A DNA stretch of 64,000 bases from positions 5,022,001 to 5,086,000 of the forward strand of contig NC_003284.9 of NCBI RefSeq assembly GCF_000002985.6, written 5' to 3'. Below the pieces are notes generated by a model, which worked only from the letters and a program-made list of their open reading frames with translations, made no database searches and was not told where the DNA came from. Origin of the DNA: Caenorhabditis elegans. Its lineage: Eukaryota; Nematoda; Chromadorea; Rhabditida; Rhabditidae. The position numbers and the translations under genes were made by a program. The number at the start of each line of letters is the position of its first letter. Position 1 is the stretch's first letter. Positions 36,930 through 46,153 of this stretch are shown one piece after another.

Positions 36930-37258
36930 TTTTTCCACTGCTCCCTTCACAATGCATTGAAGTTTTTTTTCATTGTCCTAAAAATTCTTTTAGATGGAAA
37001 TGTATGCAGTATAATCTTACCAAGTGTCAATCTTTCAAATTCAGCGCAGTTTTTCAGCTCATCAATTTTCTGAAAATTAACAAATTAGAATAAGTTTATA
37101 GAAACGAATGTTTTGAGTTGCCCATCAGTATCCTACTGAATTTTTCTATTTTTTTATTTACTGCTCACCTTTTTATCTTCGCCTTTTTTGGCCAAAGCCG
37201 CACGTGCAAGGATTCTCGATGCCTATCGTGCTGCGTCCGCTTTCGAAATCCTGGCCAT
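36930..37258 (-). pseudogene. small Lys-rich protein, degenerate copy 2
   Basis: Same exon plan as copy 1: exon 1 at 37258-37169 (90 bases, the same length), exon 2 at 37069-37021 (49 bases, the same length), exon 3 from 36977 downward. Exon 1 reads MARISKADAAR, then a TAG at 37225-37223, then ASRILARAALAKKGEDKK. Exon 2 (KIDELKNCAEFERLTL) aligns with KYEELKTCIEFEGLTD. The exon 3 junction in phase gives GQ then TGA. Two in-frame stops argue for a pseudogene. Confidence 0.6.
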
Positions 37259-37720
37259 ATTCTGAATTTTCAAGATTAATTGGAGTACTGCAGTCACGTT
37301 CCTGGCCAGAGAACTTGAATCCATCCCAGTGAACGAGACAAAAATAAAGAGAAAACACAATTTTAATAACTCACAAATGAATTTATTGTGAGAAACCAAG
37401 AGAAAAAAACAAAAATCAAGGAAATCAAAAAAAAAATGAAGAAAATAACTGAAACTGTGGCTCTAGTCGGCCAGCGTCTATTCGCCACCGATATAAAACT
37501 CAGAATGAGGCAAAATCCTCATTTAAAACTATGGCAATTTGACTTCGCGCCAGCATCGAGAAGTGCGCCAGCACGAGAGTGCGTCAGCCATCTTTGCTTG
37601 CGCAAAGATGGATTTGAATAAAGATTGGAGATCTGGAATTAACCTTTGAGCTAATCGGAGAAGAATTAAGAAAAAAAACGGGTACAACCCGACACTGCAA
37701 ACAACGTTTTCAACGTTTTT
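37259..37720. other. spacer
   Basis: AT-rich with a GC-richer patch at 37545-37600. Nothing coding is supported. Confidence 0.35.
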
Positions 37721-38165
37721 GAAATGCCGTTTCCAAATTCTGAAAGAACACAAAATTTGCAACAAAATAGCTACGGGAATTTCTGAAAAAGTTAGTTTGA
37801 AGCTAGATATTAATTTTCAAAGTTTGGAAAATCTTGTTTTGAATATAAATGGTCTATTTCATTAAATCTCAAAATGTACTCAGAAATGTATGCACTTTTT
37901 CTGCTTGAACTTGGGGGTTATGGCAGCTTTTGAAATGTTGTTTTCAAATTCTGAAAGAACACAAAATTTGCAACAAAATGGCTACAGGAATTTCTGAAAA
38001 AGTTAGCTTGAAGCTAGGTATTAATTTTCAAAGTTTGGAAAATCTAATTTTTAATATAAATGGTCTAATCCATCAAATTTCAAAATGTGCTCTGAAATGT
38101 ATGCACTTTTTCTGCTTGAACTTCGGAGTTATGGAAGTTTTTGCTCTGAAACAATTTTCGAATGT
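37721..38165. repeat. two-copy tandem repeat, diverged relative of the 226-bp satellite
   Basis: Two head-to-tail copies about 211 bases apart (GAAATGCCGTTTCCAAATTC at 37721, GAAATGTTGTTTTCAAATTC at 37932). Each shares, in the orientation of the inverted satellite block, the order ATTCTGAAAGAAC...AAAATTTGC.ACAAA, TTTCTGAAAAAGTTAG.TTGAAG, TTAATTTTCAAAGTTTGGAAAAT, ATATAAATGGT. These match ATTCAGAAAGAG, TTTCTGAAAGA, AGTTACTTTGAAG, TTTTCAAAGTTTGGAAAAT and TATAAATGGT in the array. Confidence 0.8.
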
Positions 38166-39068
38166 CTGAGAGTTCAATAAATATTCTAATATTTTCACTG
38201 AAAATCAAGTTTTGAAAATGTGGGGTTCAGAAGGTCATTGGAATTTGTAACGTAAAAGTTTTCACGAGATTCTTGCGCCTCGTCCGTTCATATTCTCTCA
38301 CGGAAACTATTGTTTCTGCAAAAGTGAATCAGAATCGCATACCATGTAAAAACTTCAAAGCTTCGACGCAACATCAGAACCAGAGCAATAAAAATGTTCT
38401 GCCAATTTGTTCTAGAACAAGCGATGTCTGCCACCACCGTATAATAGTTTTATAGGAACTAGTACGATCAGCGCTGTAATTGTCTTATCTAAAAGGAGGA
38501 AATTTATGAATCAAGAGATTTCTCCTTTTTCCGAGCTTGGATACAGCTGACGACGAAATGGAGTGACAGACACTTTTGATCGAATCAAGGACTAGGCGAA
38601 CGAACCGGCGGCCGTTTTTCTTTTCTCCTCAATTTGACGACCCGCTTTCCAATATGGCGCTGTCGTTTGCCATGATCGCTAAAGAGAATCCACGGATTGG
38701 CAATGATGAATGCACCTACCTGTTGTTATCTCCCTTTTATCAATTCCCTGCCCTATCCACCGCCTTTCCTCTTTTTAACATCTTTCTTTTCTTTCATTCA
38801 CATTCTTTCCATGTTTTGACATCGGTTTGCGCGAGGTGTTCGCCTTTGTAAGTTTCGCTCACCGGACGATTCAAACAATTTAGGTGTACGTTTGCATGTC
38901 CGAGCGTCCTTGATAGGTCAGCAGATGACCTCCGTTGAGTAGACCACTACGAGATAGAAGTATCATGTTCTCTTCCTTTTACCTCTCAATATATATTCAA
39001 ATTTTTTCTCTAAAGTTTTCATTTTGTTTTCTACTGAAAATATATATAATTTCAGATCAACTACACAA
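38166..39068. other. upstream region of the 95-aa protein gene
   Basis: Contains a GC-richer stretch at 38560-38730 that may be promoter or 5' UTR, with CAGCTG (38544) and CACGG motifs. A TTTCAG acceptor ends at 39055 shortly before the start codon, allowing trans-splicing or a 5' UTR exon. Confidence 0.4.
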
Positions 39069-39989
39069 ATGAGTATCTACGACCGAGTACCCCTTGATAT
39101 TAGTGCACTTGTGAGTGGCTAGTATCCTTGACAATATTGAGTTCATTTTCAGGATAGGCTATTCGACATACGTGATAAGGCCCTTGATGTCAAAAGAGAG
39201 CTCGTAAGTGTTTGTTTTTAATTTATATAAAAATTCAGCCAATCATCTTGTTAATCATAAAAATTTCCAAAAAATGTTTTAGTAGTTTAGCGTAATGCCG
39301 CATGTTTGAACCCCTTTTGCAAATTTTCGCAGTTTCTTAACCAACTTAAAGCATTTTTAGAAAAGACCTCATGCGCACTGAAAAATTACTGAGGGTACTA
39401 AAGTTGGTTAGAAAACTGCTAAAGTTGACAAAAAAATTGCGGAAAGATAGAGTTGATAAAGAAATTGCTAAAACAAGTAAAAAATTGCTTTTTAAAAATG
39501 CAGGACACTAAAGTTGGTTAAGAAAAAAAGATAAAGCTGGTTGGAAAGTAGCTAAAATTAGCTGAAAAGCTGCGGCGAATTGCAAAGCCTACAATGTTTG
39601 AATACAAGCAAACAAGGCAAATCTAGAAGATCAAAGCCGTAAAAAATTATTTTTGGTCCATTTTTCAATTTTTTAAATAACTTTTTTAAGTCCACATTTT
39701 TTTCATTTTTCTTGTTTTCAGACCGGATTTGTCAGCGAAGATACCTCAAAAATGAATACTCGTCAAGAAGGTCTTAAATCGATTCAAACTGTGATGAAAA
39801 TGGTGGATTATGTGTTCAACTATCGATTTTGTTATGTAGGATTTGAGGTAATTTGATGAGCGCCCTTTTTCCTCCTATGTGACTTTTCAAGTTTCATTTT
39901 TCAATCGTTTATCTTTTCAGGCGGATCTCGTCAAAATTCAAACATGCCTATCTGATGCCGAATACTATCTCAGTTTTATCTACAGGTGA
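39069..39989 (+). CDS. small conserved-looking cytoplasmic protein, 95 aa
   Basis: Four exons: 39069-39110, 39153-39203, 39722-39847, 39921-39989; all splice sites are consensus and the phases are all 0. The protein (MSIYDRVPLDISALDRLFDI...) is predicted mostly alpha-helical, without signal peptide or membrane helix. It ends with a hydrophobic-acidic helix (LVKIQTCLSDAEYYLSFIY). Heptad-like spacing of Leu/Ile/Val suggests a small coiled-coil subunit of a complex. I considered BLOC/BORC-type subunits, but similarity is too weak to claim. Poly-A signal AATAAAA follows at about 39997. Confidence 0.8.
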
Positions 39990-42643
39990 CAGAGCGAATA
40001 AAAACGACATCACCATCTGACCTCAATTTCGATTAAATGCCACTGTCTTTAAACCATGGTTTCCATTGTCTGGATCAATTCGAAGCGAATCATTTCGAAA
40101 GTATAATGTGTATTTTCTAAATTTTATGTTGCTTCCAATACTGCTTTTTGATTGGTTAACTGAGAAAAATCATTATCGGAAATACACTGTAAATAAATCA
40201 TGTATTCCCATCTTGAAGAATTAAAATTTTTAAATTAGTTTTATTTGTTTTGCTTTTTTACAGGATATGAGATAATTGATAAAAGGTTTTATGAGACCAT
40301 ATGTCGTTAAATACACAGTCAATTTGTGGGTGCAAATGATGCTATGTTTTTCAATCTTGGAGTTTTTAATTGTATTGTTGTTATTGAAACTGAGCACATT
40401 TTTAAAAATTAGTACTGTGACTTCTATTGGTCCTGCACTTTTTATGTTACGAGACCCGCTCCAATAAGTGGAAAGTTTTAATGTGTATCATAGGCCCACA
40501 TTTCTTTTTCGTGTATTATAACCCCAAATTTGTAAAATGCAATGGATTAGCATTCAAACTTTACAATTACTTAAAAACTTAGGCTTAGAAAATAATATTC
40601 TCTAATTGTAAGCCTAAACCTAGTGTAAGCCTAATGAGAGCACAATAAAAAAAAGGAGAATTAAAACATTAACTAATTTAATTTTCAAATGTTGGGTACC
40701 AAATTTTGTTTTAAATTTAAATTTTCTATTTTACAATAACAATTAACGTTCCAAAATTACATAAAGAGTGGTTTATCATTTTCTAGTTATATGTCACCTA
40801 TCAATCAATTGTTTTTTGAATTAGCTTTCGAAAATGAACTCCAAACTGTATCAGCAGCAATGTGAAAAGAAGCAGCAATGTGAAAATGAAGTAAGGATGG
40901 GCTTAATACGTGTCAAGGATGGCAGATGGACAATTCTGATGAACGATTGGTGTCCACGATACGAGAAACGGCCTGCTGGAAAGCATACAATCAGATGAAA
41001 ATTGAAAAAAGAGACGTTTTCAAACTGTCCAAATAACGGTCCACTCAAACAAAGGACCAAAATACTGGAATGATCTTATTTGAGCCATAGCCAAAAAACC
41101 GACAAAAGTAGCTAATATTCTAATATACGTAGACGGAGCCAATAGCAAAGTTCAGCATAGAAAATATTATTCAATACAAAAACTGTAAAAGCCTCATTAA
41201 AATTTGCTGAATATTCTCGTAAAATAAATATATTTGTTTTAAGTGATAAGGGTTTTCAAATTTGAAGAATTGAATAACGAAACTTGTAATTTTCTATCAA
41301 AAAAAACGCTTCAATAAATTGAAACTTCTTACTCAAAACTGAAGCTCGAATCTCAAGCGATCTGTATCTCAAGACATTATTAATTCCAAAATTTTTTCTG
41401 CGTTTTTGCTTCAAATTTTTGAAATTTTTAATTTTTGTAGGGGAAGTCTAAAAACGAGTAGCATCAAAATTAAGAAGAACATTCAAAAATCCTAATAAAA
41501 TTTACATAGTTTTGATTTATTTAGTAATAATATAAATTTTTTAATGGTTTTAAATTTTAAATATCAGAAAATTTGTAATCTGATACAGATTGTTACTATA
41601 CGGGCATTTGATTTGCAATCACAAAAACATGAACTACATTTGGAATCAATTTGAGGTGAAGTTTTTTAACATTCTAAATTATAACTGATGTTCAAAAATG
41701 GTTAAAATCTTCAAAAATTTCAGAAGAATATTCCAAACTATTCTATCATTCCGATAGTTTTAGGTACTTTCATAAATTGCAAAATACTTAGTCTTTATTT
41801 GTCCATTACTGTTTATTATGGTTATTCTTTGATTTCAGACCACCATCCTTGCATGTATTGATTCCAAATTAACTTTTGCTTTTGATCTTTCATTTTCCCC
41901 ACCGTGTTAATTGATAACATATTTTTATCATTGAAACAGACCCTGGCCCGTCGTATCGGGAAACATCAGTGAATCGATAATGAAAAACGTCTCTCATTTC
42001 GTAAGCCTCACTAACCGATTGGCCCGGGCAATTTTGTTGGCCGCGGCCCAGGGACGTTTCGAAGACAGAGACGACTCATGCTCACCGCTGCTCTGCTCTC
42101 TTTTCGTTCTTCTTGACATAGGGACGCGCTCAGAAACGTACGGAGCGGAGCGGAGCGAGTAGAGAGTTCCACAGCGCACATTCACACTCACAACCATCTG
42201 CGCTCACACCACTCACAAACACTCATGGAGGCAAAGGAAAGGACGAGCGCGCGCGCGCAATTGAGTGCCGTTCTGTGTATCACCAAAATCTTTTGAACGT
42301 TCAGTTTTTCTTAGTGCTTTTTCACTTTTTGCACATTGGGTGTACTTTTCATATATATTTTTGGTTCTATTATTGATAAGGGGATGTATTCGTTTTTTTT
42401 TCTTCATCCAACCCAGAACGTTTATATATTCAAAGCTAATTCATCTCTATTGAAAAAAAAACCAATTCTTTATTTTCAAAAAACCACGACATCTCTTATC
42501 TGTCTCGTTTTTCTTTGAAACTTTTTTTGGGCGGTGCCAGCTTGATTGAAAATACAGTTTTGTGTTGCTATCATTGTTGAATTTTTGAATTTCGCTTTGA
42601 TAAACATTTTCATTTTCAGACATTGACATCTCCAGCTTGAGCC
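39990..42643. other. intergenic region with repeat fragments and upstream region of next gene
   Basis: Contains telomere-like hexamers at 40579-40634, a retrotransposon-like coding fragment at 40834-40998, and a GC-rich promoter-like segment at 41940-42260 with GAGCGGAGCGGAGCG direct repeats (42139-42153) and a (GC)n run at 42247-42259. The ATTTTCAG at 42619 supplies an acceptor just before the next start codon. Confidence 0.45.
40834..40998 (+). pseudogene. possible non-LTR retrotransposon C-terminal fragment
   Basis: 54-codon open frame ending in RVKDGRWTILMNDWCPRYEK, then RPAGKHTIR and a stop. The pattern RW..L...W.PR..KRP.G resembles the short motif found at the C-terminus of nematode non-LTR reverse transcriptases (RW...V..W.PR..KRP.GRP..RW). 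The rest of the element is absent. The repeated QQCEK in the front part is low complexity. Tentative. Confidence 0.35.
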
Positions 42644-44295
42644 ATGAATGGAAGCCAAAGGGTGCCGGAAATTTCACAAAAAATAAAAATGGTTAGTTAG
42701 TACTTACGCCTTTTGAATTAATAATGAGATTCAATTATTTTTCAGACCGGAGGATCAAAGCTGTTTGATGACGCCGTGACTGTGCAAATTAACATGAAAG
42801 AGGTTTGTGTTCTTGAGAAAAAAACGCTTTTTCGTGAAACCCACTAACTAAATTTCAAATAGCATTTCCCTTTTCCGGCTGTTCAGCAGCTGCCAGATAG
42901 CAAAAAGCCGACTAAGAAAAATGGCTCATTTTCGTGCTGGAAGAATGGAAAGAATATAGTTTTGGAGGTGGGGTAGAATCAGTCGAAATTGCCTCAGAAA
43001 TCCAAATTTATCAATTAGATTTGATTAGAAACATTTCAAAATTTTAAATGACTGTTTAATATGTTCAGAAAAATTTAGAAACTTCGCCGCAACATTTAAC
43101 CAAATTAAGCCAACTTTTAATTGTTTTCAGTGCTCATTTGTTGGTCATCCAATAGGTTAATCCCAACTTTACCCTAAATTTGCAAATATCTAGCTCAAGT
43201 CTAGCATTTTTTGCAATTGACATTTCTAGAATTGAAAAATATTTTCAAATAATGAAACTATTTTTCGTTTTCATGACCTATTATTTGCAAACAATTCTCA
43301 ATTTCAGAACAAAAATATTGAAAAAGTCAGCAACTTCCGACGGTTTAACTCTAACCAGGCTCGTGTTGAAAAAGACAGAAACCAAGCTTCGATGATTTTT
43401 GATACTGACGACATTGACTCAGGAAATGGATCGAAAAATTCAAAAATGGAAGTGAAAATTACAATTAATATGGTACAAATTTTCAGGAATTCATATATAC
43501 ATAATAATTTTTAATTCATTTTCCAGAAACAAATTGAAAAGCATCATCGGGAAATCGATTCTTACATTTCGCCGTTTTCTCCATCACCGGATTCAATTTT
43601 TCTGCGCATTCCATTGTTGCCACAAGACTATGCGCGCATTGAAGAAGCAAGAGCCTCGCTTGACCAACTTGTTCGCAAATGTGTAAGTGATTTTTTGAAA
43701 TTAAGATATATAAAAAATATAATAAAATTAATTTCAGCACCAAATGACTCCAAAAATCATCCCACCCAACGACGCGAAAAATTTCCTTCAAAACCTTCGA
43801 CGGATCGATGTGCGTTGCAGTGCGTTGTACCCAAGGCCACCGGCACCTGGAGACAAGGAGAAAAAGAGCTACCGAATGTGTCCATGCTTTGAGCCGGAAA
43901 TTGAGGACATTGAACGTCTCGTTGTTCACTATGACGGTGTTTTCCAAGCCATCAAGTATTTCCACAATCTTGACCTCTTCATGGAGCACCAACGAGCTGA
44001 GAAGAGAAATCTTTTCGGATTGGACTGTTCGGATGATGAGGATGATCATTTTGAAGATGAAGAAGAGTATGAGCATGAGTGTCGTCATCACTGTACTTGT
44101 AACAATGAGGATGAAGAAGATGTGAAGATGGGACAAGATAATGATCGTAAGAAACTCGAGAGCAAAATGATCAAAAAATTCGAACAGAAAGGTTTCTATT
44201 ACAATGCGGAGAAGCAGCGAGCACTTCTACGGGAGTCTCTCCAAAAACTTGCTCTGAATTCTGGACCTGGATCTGGATCTGGATCTGGGCTCTGA
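42644..44295 (+). CDS. 362-aa protein with acidic His/Cys-rich linker
   Basis: Six exons, all phase 0: 42644-42691, 42746-42802, 42863-42967, 43308-43472, 43527-43682, 43738-44295. N-terminal 130 aa polar and Asn/Lys/Ser-rich (probably disordered). The last two exons carry a helical domain (SPFSPSPDSIFLRIPLLP, DYARIEEARASLDQLVRKC, AKNFLQNLRRIDVRC) with a CPCFEPE motif and LVVHYDGVFQAIKYFHNLDLF. Then comes an acidic linker (DCSDDEDDHFEDEEEYEHEC, RHHCTC) with several Cys/His that could bind metal, a basic coiled-coil-like helix and a Gly-Ser tail (SGPGSGSGSGL). No family recognised; likely soluble, nuclear or cytoplasmic. A trans-splice-type acceptor lies 25 bases upstream of the start. Confidence 0.8.
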
Positions 44296-44324
44296 TAACG
44301 ACTTTCAAAACTTATAGTACAATT

Positions 44325-44545
44325 TTATTCTGGAATCCGACTTTCCCCTTGCTTCAAAACTTGATCCCAAAATGCTGTATATTCAAACTCAAATCCCTTC
44401 TCTTTCAATTTTGTAACCTTTCCCATTGTTTTTCCGATTTTCCTTGCAACGCATTGTATATCCCGTTTATTTTTAAAAGTAAGCCAACAATTTCGAGTGT
44501 GAACCAATTCCAGATTTCCGCGTGAAACAGGTCCCTCCGTTTGTA
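44325..44545 (-). pseudogene. coding fragment convergent with the preceding gene
   Basis: Minus-strand frame ending at 44325 reads GPVSRGNLELVHTRNCWLTF then KNKRDIQCVARKIGKTMGKV and ends YTAFWDQVLKQGESRIPE. Composition and residue pattern look like real protein (an alpha/beta RNA-binding-like fold is possible). Upstream it runs into a stop codon just after a TTCAG acceptor, and no start codon or in-phase exon was found. It may be the last exon of a gene whose other exons I missed, or a remnant. Its stop lies 30 bases from the stop of the + strand gene. Confidence 0.4.
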
Positions 44546-44548
44546 ATT

Positions 44549-46095
44549 ACTGAACATGACTAAGAGAAGTGAGCAAAACATCGATTGTTGTAAATTTATA
44601 CTTCTCGACACTAATTTCTATAGAGCATTTTAATTGGACAAAATAAAGTGAAATGTAAAAAAAGGATTTTAGGATAGCATGCATCATGAAAAAGTTACAT
44701 GGATTGAAGGAGAATCCGTTCCTCAAACGCTAGGTGCTGCGAATCTGGGATACAGGTACAGCTAGGTGACAGTATGGTGATGCGATCATTCAGTCGTGAA
44801 TTGCTAAACTTTATAATTAAACTGTGTGCCTAGGTGATAAAGCTCGTGGCCTCTTAGTCCACCACTACCGACTGAGCTATAAAATTTGTTAATACATATT
44901 TCAGGATTCATTGGAATATACAAAAAATTTATTTACGGCGTCGCTTTGCCTTTTTCCATTTGCTCTGAATGGAAGGTTCTTCACTTGGTACCGTTTTATT
45001 CATATCTTAAAGGTGGAGTGACGACAATGGGGACTTTGTCTAAATACAGTCATGATGATCCTAAACGATTAAATATCATGATACTTCGAATAACTTTCGA
45101 TTTTTCAAAATTGTAAACACTGAGTAATTGACATTCTTTGACAGTAAATAAATATATTTCTAAAATTTTATTGAATAGGTTTACTATGCATCCACAGGAG
45201 TAGAAAAAAAAAAAAAGATAACAAAAACTGCTGAAAATAAATGATTTTGCCCGCATCCCGCATCTTTCAGAAATCTTAACAGATAAACCATGTCACAACT
45301 AGAAACACACGGCAATCAGAAAGTTGTTGTCAATTTCAGTAGTTTTTAGTTTCTGAAAATTTTGGCACGTACTAAAATTGCCGAATAAGCCAAACTGCAA
45401 GTTCCTCGTACTCCTGGTTGTTTTTCAACAAAATTCACTTCAGAAAAAACTCTTTTAAACGATACAATGCTTGAAGTCAAAAAAAACGGATATTCAAGTT
45501 CACAGATCACAGAGATACAGATAAGCTTTTTCCGGAACACATAACCATTGAGTCGCGCTCACTTCAAACCTCAACATGGAACTTGCCCCAAGCCCTAACT
45601 CGAACTTTTCTTCTTTTCGCTTCACTTGTCCGAGTGTGAGCGCAATTTTAACATCCGGATGGCCGAACTCCATTTCAAAAGCGGGTGTCTATCTATATTT
45701 GACACCCTCCATGCCTCACCTTTCTCACTTCCAAAATCTTTTGGCAGGTTGTCAGTGTGAATGACCATCAGTATGGAAGTAGTTGAAATTTTGAAAAAAC
45801 ATTAACTATATTGTTGAGTTTCTTATCTATATTCTTGTGATTTTTGTTATACTTTTATAGTTACTAAGTGACATTGAAATGAAGTGGTTGCTATTAATTT
45901 TGAAGAAAAGAGACTTTTACATGCACAAAATAAATATCCCCCACCAAAACACTTCATCTTGTCATGCAAGCCAATTTGAACAACAATTACCTTCATATTA
46001 AACGTTTATGTTGCATATTTCTTTCTTTTTTGATAATAGCTTTATGTATATACGTATTTATGAATCAAGGTTTTAACTAATTTCGAAATTTTAGA
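44549..46095. other. intergenic region
   Basis: Contains a tRNA-like segment at about 44826-44885, one end of the AAAGGTGGAG repeat family at 45009, and the upstream region of the claudin-like gene's distal first exon. No coding exon supported. Confidence 0.4.
44826..44885 (-). repeat. tRNA-like remnant (box A region)
   Basis: On the minus strand it reads TATAGCTCAGTCGGTAGTGG, which matches the D-arm/box A of nuclear tRNA genes, followed by GGACTAAGAGGCCACGAG that can form an anticodon-arm-like hairpin (GTGG...CCAC). No proper T arm or acceptor stem follows. It is a tRNA pseudogene or the head of a tRNA-derived repeat. Confidence 0.4.
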
Positions 46096-46153
46096 ATGCC
46101 TTCTTTTCTCCGATTCAATCAGTTCTACTCAACGAAAACGGATACAGAAAATG
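46096..46153 (+). CDS. possible distal first exon of the claudin-like gene
   Basis: Start codon right after a TTTTAG acceptor, reading MPSFLRFNQFYSTKTDTEN and one extra base before a GTGAGT donor. Phase 1 matches the acceptor at 50026, where the joined frame reads DATT and then the MSERK start of the proximal form. The intron would be about 3.9 kb. It would give a longer cytoplasmic N-terminus with basic and aromatic residues. Inferred from phase and splice signals. Confidence 0.5.

Noticed and set aside
40276..40467. Hydrophobic 63-codon + strand open frame
   Set aside because: No upstream promoter or splice evidence; composition follows the AT-rich sequence.
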